Positions 17,821-26,275 of a DNA stretch of 64,000 nucleotides are shown piece by piece. Location of the stretch: NCBI RefSeq assembly GCF_003311645.1, contig NZ_QEST01000179.1, positions 1 to 64,000 on the forward strand, in the 5' to 3' direction. The translations under genes were made by a program, and so were the position numbers. How positions within the stretch are numbered: position 1 is the stretch's first letter; each line of letters opens with the position of its first letter. The notes under the pieces are model-generated. The model saw only the letters and a list, made by a program, of their open reading frames with translations, was not told the DNA's origin and ran no database searches. The stretch comes from Streptomyces sp. PT12 (GTDB lineage Bacteria > Actinomycetota > Actinomycetes > Streptomycetales > Streptomycetaceae).

Positions 17821-18455
17821 GCGCGGTCATCATCGACGACCATCCGGCGGTGCGCGCCGGGGTCGCCCAGTGGCTGTCCGCCGGGACCCCGCCGATCCGG
17901 GTCGCCGCCTCGGGTGACGACGTCCGGGTGGCGTGGACCGGGGAGGGCGCCACCGCCGACGTGGTCATCCTCGACCTGCACCTCGGCGGGCCGACTCCGG
18001 CCACGGGCGAGCTGCGCAGGCTGGCCGAGACGGGGCGCCGAGTCGTCGTCTACTCGATGCGCGCGGACGACGAGATCGCCCTGCGGTGCCTGGAGCTGGG
18101 TGCCCTGAGCTACCTGACGAAGGCCGAGGGCGCCGAGCACCTCCTGCAGGCCACGGCCGCCGCCGCGGTGGGCCGCGCGTACACCCCGCCCTCGCTGGCG
18201 GGGGCGCTGGCCGGTGACCGCTCGGCCAACCGGCCGACCCTGTCGGCGCGCGAGACCGAGGTGCTGGTCGAGTGGTTCCAGTCCGAGTCCAAGGAGCTCG
18301 TGGGCCAACGCCTTGGCATCTCGCCGCACACGGTCAACACCCACCTCGAACACATCCGGGTCAAGTACGCGATGAGCGGCCGGGAGGCCCCCACCAAGGC
18401 CGCGCTGCTGGCCCGGGCGATCCAGGACGGCCTCGTGCGACTCGACGACCTGTGA
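17799..18455 (+). CDS. NarL/LuxR-family response regulator
   Basis: GTG at 17799 with GGAGG at 17790-17794, overlapping the previous gene by 22 bases; 218 residues. The receiver domain has acidic pair DD (13-14), phospho-acceptor Asp59 (VVILDLHL), Ser86 and Lys108 (YLTKAEG). The C-terminal LuxR-type helix-turn-helix is LSARETEVLVEWFQSESKELVGQRLGISPHTVNTHLEHIRVKY. It is the output of the two upstream membrane proteins and possibly controls the divergent wall-hydrolase genes. Confidence 0.93.
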   Translation: MAQTTSLSAVIIDDHPAVRAGVAQWLSAGTPPIRVAASGDDVRVAWTGEGATADVVILDLHLGGPTPATGELRRLAETGRRVVVYSMRADDEIALRCLELGALSYLTKAEGAEHLLQATAAAAVGRAYTPPSLAGALAGDRSANRPTLSARETEVLVEWFQSESKELVGQRLGISPHTVNTHLEHIRVKYAMSGREAPTKAALLARAIQDGLVRLDDL

Positions 18456-18524
18456 CACGCGCCCTCGTTCGGGGGCGAAGCGCGGCAGAGTCTCGCGGGT
18501 GGGCGCGGTGCGGGGGCGGCCCGG

Positions 18525-18825
18525 TGAGCAGATAGGGCGCGACGACGTTGACCGGGAGGATCGCCGCCCCTGAGAGCACGCCCGCGTTGTGGATCACCGC
18601 GTCCATCCGCCCGAGACGGTTCGCCTGGTCGGCGATGTCACGGGTCTGCTCGGGGTCGGCGAGATCGCCCACGACCTCGTCCGCGCCCCGTGAGAGCAGG
18701 TCCGCCAGCGCGGCGCGGCGACCATCGTCGCGGGCGTGGACGACGAGACGGTGGCCCTCGCCCAGCAGGGCCTCGGCGGCGAGGCGTCCGAGGCCCTGTG
18801 TGGAGCCGGTGACAAGCACCCTCAC
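18525..18825 (-). pseudogene. Short-chain dehydrogenase/reductase, 3'-truncated
   Basis: GTG start at 18825. The Rossmann motif TGSTQGLG, the acidic GDLAD loop and the NAG motif (VIHNAGVLSG) are present. The protein loses similarity after VNVVAPYLLTG at about 18527, before the catalytic Tyr-x-x-x-Lys, so it cannot be active. The junction abuts the end of the two-component system segment, suggesting that the 13-18.5 kb block was inserted here or that a deletion joined the two. Confidence 0.8.
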
Positions 18826-18893
18826 CCGAGCCCACCGCCCGCGATGATGTCCGGCACCTGTCGTTCGGTCGGTCCCGGTGCGACTGTACTCAT
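18822..18893 (-). CDS. Small 23-residue ORF with strong ribosome site, coupled to the SDR fragment
   Basis: ATG at 18893 is preceded by GGAGGAG at ideal spacing, and its TGA overlaps the GTG start of the SDR (GTGA). The peptide begins MSTVAPGPTERQVPDIIAGG. The VPDIIA stretch weakly recalls the N-terminus of mismatch-specific uracil-DNA glycosylases, so it may be the head of a deleted gene rather than a leader peptide. The function is unknown. Confidence 0.35.
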   Translation of the reverse strand: MSTVAPGPTERQVPDIIAGGGLG

Positions 18894-18936
18894 GTGACTC
18901 CTCCGTGGTTCTTCGGTTCTTCGGACGGCGCCCGCC

Positions 18937-19659
18937 ACGGCCGTGCCCCCCGGCGGCGCCGACTGGAAGTGCACCGCGAGCTTCCCGCCCCTGAAGTACC
19001 CGACCCACGCGCTCGGTGGCGTGCTCGGCGCCTGGGGCACGCACGCGATCAGCGTGAGCGCCATCGGCATCCGGGACCGGCGACAGGACGGGGTCTTCGA
19101 CACGTCCGTGAGTATGTTCGGCAACGACTTCTCCAACGCCTCGGCCCTCTTCGAGACCGCCGACGGCGGCAGCTTGCGCACCAACGAGTTCCGTCGCGTG
19201 GGGCTCGCCGAAGGGGTGCCGGAATCCCGCTTCACGTACTACGGCACCGAGGGAATCCTCGAGCAGAGCGCCCTGGCGACCGTGTGGCACGAGCGCTCCG
19301 GCGAACTGCGCGACGTGTCGGACGTGGTCCGTCCCGGCGAGGCGACCGGACAGGACGAAGCGGTCCTGGCGGGCGTCGACCCCAAGCTGTGCGACTCCTT
19401 CGTCTCAGGGCACGCTCCGGTGCACGACATCTCGCGCCTCCCCAAGGCGTTCATCGGCCTCGGTAACGGGCACATGGGCAGCCACCACCTTCTCGTCGAC
19501 GACTTCGTGACCGCCGTCGACGGGCGGCGGCTGCCCAGCGTGAACGCCTGGGTGGCGGCGCGGTACACGCTCCCGGGCATCGTCGCGCACGAGTCCGCGC
19601 CGCGCGGCGGCGAGCGGCTGCGCATCGACGACTTCGGGGATGCGCCGACCGCCGGGTGA
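18937..19659 (+). pseudogene. Gfo/Idh/MocA-type oxidoreductase, N-terminally truncated
   Basis: The coding frame (GADWKCTASFPPLKYPTHALGGVLGAWGTHAISVSAIGI...) matches the C-terminal substrate domain of GFO/IDH/MocA sugar dehydrogenases, including the FTYYGTEGILEQS and DDFVTAVDGRRLPSVNAWVAARYTLPGIVAHESA stretches near the end. The N-terminal NAD(P)-binding fold with its GxGxxG motif is absent. A GTG at 18943 is available but no ribosome site stands out. It is probably a remnant left by deletion between this gene and the divergent SDR. Confidence 0.75.
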
Positions 19660-19689
19660 CTCGCACCCACCGGGCGCCGTTCTTCGCTG

Positions 19690-20730
19690 TCAGAGCATCA
19701 GCAGCAGTCGTGTGTTCGCCACGAGCTTTCGGTTCACGCTGGTGCTCTGCACGAAGATGGTGAAGTCGTCGTTGTGGTCGGGCTTCACGCGGACCTCCAC
19801 GTCCGGCAGGCCGAGCAGGGCCCGGGCCTCGGGCCCCGTGTACACCCGGTCGGTCTTCTTCTCCAGCACCGCTATCCGCTTGCGCGCCTGGATCTTCTCC
19901 GACTTGCTCAGCTGGTAGAACGCGCCACCGGTGCGGTAGGTGTGGCCGCATTCGACGACCCAGTCGCGTATCGCCGCGTCACGAGCCACCTGGATCAGCT
20001 GGTACTTCGACGGATCCACCGGGGCGAGACCAGCCGCCTCGATGGTGGTCTTGTTGACCGCCTCCGCCCCCACGGAGAACACCGCCCGCGATCCCCTGAT
20101 GCCCTTGGTGCGGCCCACCATGAATTTCTCGGTGGCCTGCTGGATGACCTGCCCGGCCTCCTCGAGCCCCTGGGTGCTCGTGGCGTCCCATATCGCGATG
20201 TTGTCCTTGGGGAAACCGCACTGCGTGGCCTCGCGCTTGCCCATCTGATCGGGCACGAGGACGGCCAGGGTCCAGTTGTCCTCCTGCGTCTCGATCAGCT
20301 CGGCCACACTCCTGACCAGCTCACGCGGATCCCTGGCGGGGGCCTCGGGGCCGCGGTGGCTCGCGTTCTCCTGTCCGTCGGTGAGCACGAACGTCAGAAA
20401 GCTGTGGTCGCCGTAGAGCTGAGCCGTCTGCGCCAGCTCACGCTGCGACTTCAGGGTGGCCGCCAGCAGGGCCGTCATCCCGCCCACCCGGTACAGCTGC
20501 TTCAACGACGGCATCCGCAGCACGTCCTTGTCATAGATGACGCACCGCACCGTGTCCGAGAAGACATACACCGTGACGCGGGTTTCCTGGTCCAGCTCCC
20601 TCGACCGGCGGGCGAGATAGGCGATCTGCTGATCGGCGACCTCGACGACCTTGCGGCTCAGATGGGACATCGACGAACTGGCGTCCAGCACAAGGGCGAC
20701 ATGATTGATGTAATTCTGGATTCCGGACAT
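19690..20730 (-). CDS. VWA-domain protein
   Basis: ATG at 20730 behind GGGGAG; 346 residues. The N-terminal von Willebrand A domain (residues about 8-190) has a complete metal-ion-dependent adhesion site: DASSSM, the Thr of GGMTAL, and TDGQENAS. The C-terminal half (ECGHTYRTGGAFYQLSKSEKIQARKRIAVLEKK...) is a separate domain without a known name to me. It is cytoplasmic, with no signal peptide or membrane segment. Such proteins often bind partner proteins in metal- or stress-related systems. No obvious partner is adjacent, and the upstream GntR gene is on the same strand 94 bases away. Confidence 0.85.
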   Translation of the reverse strand: MSGIQNYINHVALVLDASSSMSHLSRKVVEVADQQIAYLARRSRELDQETRVTVYVFSDTVRCVIYDKDVLRMPSLKQLYRVGGMTALLAATLKSQRELAQTAQLYGDHSFLTFVLTDGQENASHRGPEAPARDPRELVRSVAELIETQEDNWTLAVLVPDQMGKREATQCGFPKDNIAIWDATSTQGLEEAGQVIQQATEKFMVGRTKGIRGSRAVFSVGAEAVNKTTIEAAGLAPVDPSKYQLIQVARDAAIRDWVVECGHTYRTGGAFYQLSKSEKIQARKRIAVLEKKTDRVYTGPEARALLGLPDVEVRVKPDHNDDFTIFVQSTSVNRKLVANTRLLLML

Positions 20731-20824
20731 GGAAGCTCCCCTTCTCCCCGGCTTTCCCCGACTCGGTGCGCCTATCGTGTCACCCGCCACTGACAATCGA
20801 TCTTGGTCGGTGGCTGAGACCTCG

Positions 20825-21556
20825 TCAGGGGTGGCGGAGCCGGGTGTCGGCCAGGACGACACCGGCCGCGGCGCGGGACGGGTGGTCGCTGCGGGTGATC
20901 AGGCCCTCGAGCACCCGGCCGCGGGTGGTCTCGATCTGCGCGATCACGATGGCGCGGGCGCGGTCGCCGTCCCTGGCGAGCAGCGCGTCGTGCAGGTCGT
21001 GGTGCTCGTGCATCATCTCCGACGCGCTGTCGCGGTCGCCGAGGCCGATGAAGAACAGCCGCTGCATCTCCTCGAGGAGGATCTGAAGGGAACGCGCCAG
21101 CCGCTCGTTGCCGCTGGCGCGGGCGATGCGGACGTGGAACTCGCGGTTGTCCTGGAGAAACGTCTCGTAGCTCGCCGTGTCCCCCGGCACATAGGTGCGG
21201 TGGGCCAGCGCGTGCAGCGCCTCGAGCTCTTCGCGCGGCGCCCGCCGCGCCGCCAGCTCGACCGCCGCGGGCTCAAGGAGCAGGCGCATCTCGAACAGGT
21301 CGCGGACACTGGCCAGCGTGACGGTGGCGACGCGGTAGCCCCGGCGGGGCCGCACCTCGACAAAGCCCTCCTGCACCAGGCGGCGCAGGGCCTCCCGGAC
21401 CGGGGAGCGGCCGAAGCCGGTGGATTCGCTGAGCGCCACCTCACGCAGCTCCTCGCCGGGGGCCAGCTCGCTGGTGAGGATGAGGTGCTTGAGGTGCTGG
21501 TGGGCGCTGTCCGTCGCGGTGGCGCGCTGGCCGACGCCGTGCGCCGAGGCCGTCAT
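20825..21556 (-). CDS. GntR-family regulator, FadR/FCD subfamily
   Basis: 243 residues. The N-terminal winged helix (LKHLILTSELAPGEELREVALSESTGFGRSPVREALRRLVQEGFVEVRPRRGYRV) is joined to an all-helical FCD ligand domain with the conserved Arg (EMRLLLEP) and metal-binding Asp/His positions (DNREFHVRIARAS, HHDLHDALLARD). FCD regulators sense small carboxylates and usually repress neighbouring catabolic genes. It is adjacent to the degraded FAD oxidoreductase and the amine-catabolic operon at 22438-30608, so it may be a former or present regulator of them. A GAGGTGG site precedes the ATG. Confidence 0.92.
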   Translation of the reverse strand: MTASAHGVGQRATATDSAHQHLKHLILTSELAPGEELREVALSESTGFGRSPVREALRRLVQEGFVEVRPRRGYRVATVTLASVRDLFEMRLLLEPAAVELAARRAPREELEALHALAHRTYVPGDTASYETFLQDNREFHVRIARASGNERLARSLQILLEEMQRLFFIGLGDRDSASEMMHEHHDLHDALLARDGDRARAIVIAQIETTRGRVLEGLITRSDHPSRAAAGVVLADTRLRHP

Positions 21557-21639
21557 GAGCCGTCCACCTCTGCCGTCCAGCCCTCTGTCAGTCCCTCTGC
21601 CGGTGAAGACCCGTCGATCCTACCGCAGCGTCCCCGCGC

Positions 21640-22205
21640 TCACGCCGGGGTCAGGGCCTCGGGGGGCCAGGGGGCCAGGGGGCGGTCGGGGGCCAGGAAG
21701 CGCACGTCGCGGGCGGTGCCGCCCTCGTCGACGAGGTCGGCGAGCACGTCGCCGATCGCGGGCGCGAACTTGAAGCCCGCCCCCGAGAAGCCGCAGGCGA
21801 GCAGGATCCTCGGGGTGCCGGGCGCGGGGCCGAGCAGGGGCTGGCCGTCGGTCGTGTAGCCCTCGACGCCGACCGTGGTGGCGACCGGGTCGGGGTGCAG
21901 CCCGGGGAAGAAGCGGGACACGGTGGCGTGGAAGTGATCGAGCAGGCCGCGGCCCACGGTCAGCGGCACATGGTCGGTGTCGTGGACCACCGGGTGGCCC
22001 GCCGTGTAGATCCCGATCTTGACGGTGGCGCCGTCGACGGTGGGGAAGCCATAGGCGGTGACGTCGCCGACGCGGTCGAAGACGGGGAACGCGCCGGGCG
22101 CGTAGGCGCGCACGTCGTCGGGCAGGTACCAGCCCTGGACCAGGCGCCGCGGCAGCACGGTCGCCCGGGCCGCGGGGTGGACGTCGCGGGCCCGCGCGCC
22201 GGGGG
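21640..22205 (-). pseudogene. FAD-dependent amine oxidase (SoxA/MTOX type), C-terminal half only
   Basis: Minus-strand coding begins inside the FAD-binding region (DGLVVVAPGARARDVHP, compare VVVAAGAW of sarcosine/N-methyl amino acid oxidases). It runs through PRRLVQGWYLP and VGVEGYTTDGQPLLGPAP to the C-terminal FAD contact GFSGAGFKFAPAIGDVLADL, and stops at 21640. The N-terminal GxGxxG FAD-binding domain and start are missing. It is cut exactly where a headless binding-protein fragment begins on the other strand. Confidence 0.85.
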
Positions 22206-22344
22206 CGACGACGACGAGGCCGTCACGGCGTTCATCGTGCACGAGCAGACCTACGCGGCGCACCGGACCTCCGTCAGCGGCTTCGTCGACGACCCGCTCG
22301 CCCGCTACGCCGTCACCGCCGATGTGACCCTGGGCCGCTCGTAG
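22202..22344 (+). pseudogene. C-terminal stub of a family 5 (dipeptide-type) ABC substrate-binding protein
   Basis: The last 47 codons have almost exclusively G/C third bases and read DDDEAVTAFIVHEQTYAAHR and on to SVSGFVDDPLARYAVTADVTLG before TAG. This matches the usual end of peptide/nickel-type binding proteins (VxxFxxxxxxAxRxxVxGFxxDPL...). It sits directly upstream of a Dpp-type transporter operon that otherwise lacks a binding protein. The rest of the gene is deleted. Confidence 0.6.
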
Positions 22345-22354
22345 CCGCGAAGCG

Positions 22355-22414
22355 GCGCCAGGACAACGCGGCGCCAGGACAACGCAGCGCCAGGACAACG
22401 CAGCGCAAGAACCA
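22355..22414. repeat. 16-bp tandem repeat before the HAD gene
   Basis: Copies of GCGCCAGGACAACGCR start at 22355, 22371 and 22387, with a fourth degenerate start at 22403. The array ends shortly before the ribosome site (GAGGAG) of the HAD gene and therefore lies in the operon leader. Confidence 0.85.
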
Positions 22415-22437
22415 CGAGCGCGAGGAGACCACACGCC

Positions 22438-23112
22438 ATGCGACTGACCGGATTCACCCCGAAATACATCACCTTCGACTGCTACGGCACCCTCACCACC
22501 TTCCCGATGGCCCCGGCCGTGCTGCCGCTGATCGAGGGCCGCGTCGCCCCCGAGGATGTCCCCCTCTTCGTCAAGGACTTCCGCGCCTACCGCATGGACG
22601 AGGTGCTCGGCCCCTACAAGCCCTACCAGCGCGTGCTGCGCGACTCATGGCAGCGCGCCTGCAACCGCTGGCGCATCCAGTACCGGGCGTCGGACGCCGA
22701 CGCGATCGTCGACGCGGTCGGCTCCTTCGGGCCGCACCCCGAGGTCCCCGCGGCGCTGGCCACGCTGTCCGCCGCCTACCCGCTGGTGATCCTCTCCAAC
22801 GCCGCCGACGCCATGCTCACGCACAACGTGGACCGGCTCGGCGCCGACTTCCACCGGGTGTTCACCGCGGAGCAGGCCCGCGCGTACAAGCCCAGATACC
22901 AGGCGTTCGAGTACCTGCTCGACCAGCTCGACGTGGGCAGGGAGGAGATCCTGCACGTCTCCTCGCACCTCTGGTACGACCTGATCCCGGCCCATGAGCT
23001 GCGGATCACGCACAAGGTCTATGTCAACCGCGGCTACGACCCCTCCGTGCCGTTCTACGAGTTCGCCGAGACCGAGGACCTGGCGGGCCTGCCCGCGCTG
23101 CTCGGCCTGTGA
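22438..23112 (+). CDS. HAD hydrolase, haloacid dehalogenase type II family
   Basis: The 224-residue product has the HAD motif I nucleophile (FDCYGTL), motif II Ser (VILSNA), motif III Lys (ARAYKPRYQAF) and the motif IV region SSHLWYDLIPAHE, a pattern typical of L-2-haloacid dehalogenase-like proteins. ATG follows GAGGAGACC. It overlaps or abuts the FAD oxidoreductase downstream. In actinomycete amine-catabolic operons this subfamily recurs beside a FAD amine oxidase and a Dpp-type transporter. The true substrate there is not known, and a dehalogenase role is not implied by context. Confidence 0.9.
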   Translation: MRLTGFTPKYITFDCYGTLTTFPMAPAVLPLIEGRVAPEDVPLFVKDFRAYRMDEVLGPYKPYQRVLRDSWQRACNRWRIQYRASDADAIVDAVGSFGPHPEVPAALATLSAAYPLVILSNAADAMLTHNVDRLGADFHRVFTAEQARAYKPRYQAFEYLLDQLDVGREEILHVSSHLWYDLIPAHELRITHKVYVNRGYDPSVPFYEFAETEDLAGLPALLGL

Positions 23113-23144
23113 AGCCCCGACCCATGAGATACGGGGGAGATCCC

Positions 23145-24422
23145 ATGAAGCTCGTCTCGTACTGGCTGGACACCGCCGAACCGGCGGGTGACTTCCGGCG
23201 CACCGAACTGCCATCCCGCGCCGACGTCGTCGTCGTCGGCGCGGGCCTGACCGGGCTGTCCACGGCCGTGCACCTCGCGCGGCGCGGGGCCGAGGTGGCG
23301 CTGGTGGACGCGCACACCGTCGGCTGGGGCGCCTCGGGCCGCAACGGCGGCATGGCCACCACCGGGCTCGCGATCTCGTTCGCCACCGCCGTGCGGCGTT
23401 ACGGCGCGGGGCCCGCCACCGCGATGTTCCGCGCGTACAACGAGGCGATCGACACCGTCGAGGAGCTGGTGACCCAGGAGGGCATCGCGTGCGACTTCGA
23501 ACGGTCGGGGAAGCTGACGTTGGCCTGCAAGCCCGCGCACTACCGGGAGTTCGCGGCCTCGGCCGAGCTGATGGGCTCGCTCGCCGGGCAGGAGGTGCGC
23601 CTGGTGCCGCCGTCCCGCATCCGCGAGGAGATCGGCAGCTCCTACTACCACGGCGCCATGGTGGACCCACTCGGCGCCGGGGTGCACGTGGGGCGGCTGA
23701 CGGCCGGTCTCGCCGGGGCCGCGGCGGCCCGCGGCGTGTGCCTGCACGAGGAGGCCCCCGTCAGGGAGCTGATCAGGCGCGGCCCCCACGCGCACGACGT
23801 GCGCACCGACCGGGGCACGATCCGCGCCGGTCAGGTGGTGATCGCCACCAGCGGCTACACCGGGGGGCTGATCCCGTGGCTGCGCCGCAGGATCGTGCCG
23901 GTCGGCAGCTTCATCATCGTCACCGAGCCGCTGCGACAGGCCGTCGCCGATGAGCTGCTGCCCCGTCGGCGCGTCGCCTCCGACAGCAAGCACCTGCTCT
24001 ACTACTTCCGCGTCACGCCCGACAACCGGCTGCTGTTCGGCGGCAGGGCGCGGTTCTCCGCCTCCCACCACGACCGCGGGCTGCGCAGCGGACGCATCCT
24101 GACGCACGCCATGACGGAGGTCTTCCCCGTCCTGGCCGGGACGCGGGTCGACTACTGCTGGGGCGGCCTCGTGGACATGACGCTGGACCGGATGGTGCAC
24201 GCCGGGGAGCGCGACGGCGTCTTCTACTCGGTCGGCTACAGCGGGCACGGGGTGCAGATGGCCACCCACATGGGGAAGGTGCTGGCGCGGGTGCTCGCCG
24301 GGGAGCCGACGGCCAACCCGTGGCGCGACCTGGCGTTCCGTGCCGTGCCTGGCCATGTCGGGCCGCCGTGGTTCCTGCCGCCGGCGGGCGCCTTCTACAA
24401 GTTCCTCGACGCCGTCAGCTGA
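23145..24422 (+). CDS. FAD-dependent amine oxidoreductase (DAO/PuuB-like)
   Basis: The ATG at 23145 has GGGGGAG upstream (23133-23139); a GTG at 23109 is less likely. The 425-residue product has the dinucleotide motif VVVVGAGLTGLSTAVHLARRGAEVALVDA near the N-terminus, the GASGRNGG flavin-linked signature of the glycine/gamma-glutamylputrescine oxidase group, and the C-terminal FAD motif VGYSGHGVQMATHMGKVLA. It likely oxidises an amine or amino acid side chain to an aldehyde. That product could be taken on by the aldehyde dehydrogenase at the end of this operon. Soluble, no signal peptide. Confidence 0.9.
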   Translation: MKLVSYWLDTAEPAGDFRRTELPSRADVVVVGAGLTGLSTAVHLARRGAEVALVDAHTVGWGASGRNGGMATTGLAISFATAVRRYGAGPATAMFRAYNEAIDTVEELVTQEGIACDFERSGKLTLACKPAHYREFAASAELMGSLAGQEVRLVPPSRIREEIGSSYYHGAMVDPLGAGVHVGRLTAGLAGAAAARGVCLHEEAPVRELIRRGPHAHDVRTDRGTIRAGQVVIATSGYTGGLIPWLRRRIVPVGSFIIVTEPLRQAVADELLPRRRVASDSKHLLYYFRVTPDNRLLFGGRARFSASHHDRGLRSGRILTHAMTEVFPVLAGTRVDYCWGGLVDMTLDRMVHAGERDGVFYSVGYSGHGVQMATHMGKVLARVLAGEPTANPWRDLAFRAVPGHVGPPWFLPPAGAFYKFLDAVS

Positions 24423-24441
24423 CGCGAAGGGCGGGCCCGAG

Positions 24442-25386
24442 ATGACCTTCCTCGTCAAACGACTGCTGGTACTGGCCTTCACCCTCTTCGTGGTGTCGTT
24501 TCTGGTGTTCCTCATCCCCTATCTGACGCCAGGGGACCCGGCCAGGAAGATCCTGCGGGCCCGGGTCGGCGACCTGAACGCGGACCCCGAGGCGCTGGCG
24601 GGCCTGCGGGAGGCCCATGGCCTGGACCGGCCGCTGCTGGTGCAGTACGGGGACTGGCTCGGCGGCGCGCTGCGCGGCGACCTGGGCCTGTCGTACACCA
24701 GCAGGACCCCGGTGGTCGACACGCTCGGCGGCGCGCTGACCGTGACGGCCGTGCTCGCGATCAGCACGCTGCTGCTCGCGCTGCTCGTGGCGGTGCCACT
24801 GGGGTCGCTCGCCGCGATCAGGCGCGGCACCCCGGCGGACACCGCGATCACGACCGTGACGCAGGCGTTCGTGGCCGTTCCCGAGTACTGGCTCGCCCCG
24901 GTGCTGGTCCTGGTGTTCTCCCTCCAGCTCGGCGTGCTGCCGTCGGCGGGCTGGGAGGGACCGGCGTCGATGGTGCTGCCGTGCCTGACTCTGGCGCTGC
25001 GCCCGATGAGCTACTTCACGCAGGTGACGCGGGCGTCCATGATCGACGTGCTGGGGTCGCCGCACATCACCGCGGCCAGAGCCAGGGGCCTGGGCTTCGG
25101 GGCCACGATGCTCAGGCACGGGGTCCGCAACGCCCTGCTGCCCGTCCTCACGCTCTTCTCGCTGTGGCTCGCCGGTCTGCTCGGCGGGTCCGTGGTGGTC
25201 GAGGTGATCTTCTCCATCCCCGGCATGGGCAGGCTGCTGTACGAGTCGGTGGTCAACAACGACGTTCCCGCCATCCAGGCCGGGATCGTGAGCCTGGTCG
25301 GCCTCGCCGTGCTCGTCACGACGCTGACCGATGTCGTCCACGCCTGGGTCAACCCGACGGTGAGGGCCCCCCATGTCTCTGGCTGA
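24442..25386 (+). CDS. ABC transporter permease, DppB family
   Basis: 314 residues with six hydrophobic segments. The N-terminus MTFLVKRLLVLAFTLFVVSFLVFLIPYLTPGDPA is diagnostic of DppB/OppB, and the EAA loop (TAARARGLGFGATMLRHGVRNALLPVLTL) is intact. The start follows GGGCCCGAG. Its 3' end overlaps the DppC gene by 14 bases. It forms the membrane channel with the next gene for a peptide- or opine-like substrate. Confidence 0.92.
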   Translation: MTFLVKRLLVLAFTLFVVSFLVFLIPYLTPGDPARKILRARVGDLNADPEALAGLREAHGLDRPLLVQYGDWLGGALRGDLGLSYTSRTPVVDTLGGALTVTAVLAISTLLLALLVAVPLGSLAAIRRGTPADTAITTVTQAFVAVPEYWLAPVLVLVFSLQLGVLPSAGWEGPASMVLPCLTLALRPMSYFTQVTRASMIDVLGSPHITAARARGLGFGATMLRHGVRNALLPVLTLFSLWLAGLLGGSVVVEVIFSIPGMGRLLYESVVNNDVPAIQAGIVSLVGLAVLVTTLTDVVHAWVNPTVRAPHVSG

Positions 25387-26275
25387 CACCCCCGTTCACC
25401 CCGTTCATCCCGTTGATCAAGGCGCTCCCGGCGCTCCCCGGGCCGGGGCCGAAGGGCGGGCGGGGGCGCGCCGCTGGCCGCCGAGCCTGCTGGTCGGCAC
25501 GTTGCTGACCGGAGCGATCCTGCTGGTGCTGCTCCTGACGCCGTGGCTCGCGCCGCACGACCCGGCGGCCCAGGACCTCGGGCAGCGGCTCGCGCCCCCC
25601 GGCGACGGCCACCCGCTGGGCACCGACCAGCTCGGCCGGGACGTGCTGAGCCGGATCATGGACGGCGGGCGGTTCTCGGTGTCGATCGCGGCGATCACCC
25701 TGGTGATCTGCGCGGTGAGCGGCACGTTGATCGGCATGGTCGCCGCGCGCCGCGGCGGGGCGCTCGACGAGTTCGTCATGCGGGTCACCGATGTGCTGCT
25801 CGCCTTCCCCGAGATCATCGTCGCGATGTTCCTGGTCGCGGTGTTCGGCGCCAACTACCTCACGCTGATCGTGGCCCTGGTGATCGGCGGCTGGACCCCG
25901 TTCGCCCGGCTCGCGCGGACCCTCACCCTGGAGATCGACGCGCGCGACTTCATCGAGGCGGCGCGCGCCCTGGGGTGCTCCAAGCGGTTCATCGTCCTTC
26001 GGCATGTGCTGCCCAACGCGCTCAGCCCGCTGCTCGCACACGCGGCGCTGCGCTTCGGGCACAAGCTGATCACGGTGGGCGCGCTGTCGTTCCTCGGCCT
26101 CGGAGTGCAACCACCGGACGCCGACTGGGGGTCGATGCTCTCGGACGGGCAGCCCTATCTGACCCAGGCCCCCGGGCTGGTCGTCCACCCCGGCCTGGCG
26201 ATCTTCGTGACGGCCCTCGGGGTCACGCTGATCGGCCAGGGCATCGACACCCGGAGGAAGGCCAAGGAGCTGTGA
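25373..26275 (+). CDS. ABC transporter permease, DppC family
   Basis: 300 residues. A proline-rich N-terminal tail encoded by repeated caccccgttcA-type triplets precedes a first membrane helix (SLLVGTLLTGAILLVLLLTPWLAPHDP) and the DppC signature HPLGTDQLGRDVLSRIMDGGRFSV. Five further helices and the EAA loop (EAARALGCSKRFIVLRHVLPNAL) follow. It overlaps the gene before by 14 bases and the GntR gene after by four (GTGA). Partner of the DppB permease. Confidence 0.93.
   Translation: MSLADTPVHPVHPVDQGAPGAPRAGAEGRAGARRWPPSLLVGTLLTGAILLVLLLTPWLAPHDPAAQDLGQRLAPPGDGHPLGTDQLGRDVLSRIMDGGRFSVSIAAITLVICAVSGTLIGMVAARRGGALDEFVMRVTDVLLAFPEIIVAMFLVAVFGANYLTLIVALVIGGWTPFARLARTLTLEIDARDFIEAARALGCSKRFIVLRHVLPNALSPLLAHAALRFGHKLITVGALSFLGLGVQPPDADWGSMLSDGQPYLTQAPGLVVHPGLAIFVTALGVTLIGQGIDTRRKAKEL

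Noticed and set aside
18822-18893. The 23-residue ORF as a ribosomally made natural product precursor
   Set aside because: No modification enzymes or exporter nearby and no Cys/Ser/Thr-rich core; a truncated gene head is more economical.
22438-23112. Haloacid degradation pathway
   Set aside because: The HAD protein is of the dehalogenase type, but its neighbours are amine-oxidation and transport genes, so the family name should not be read as function.
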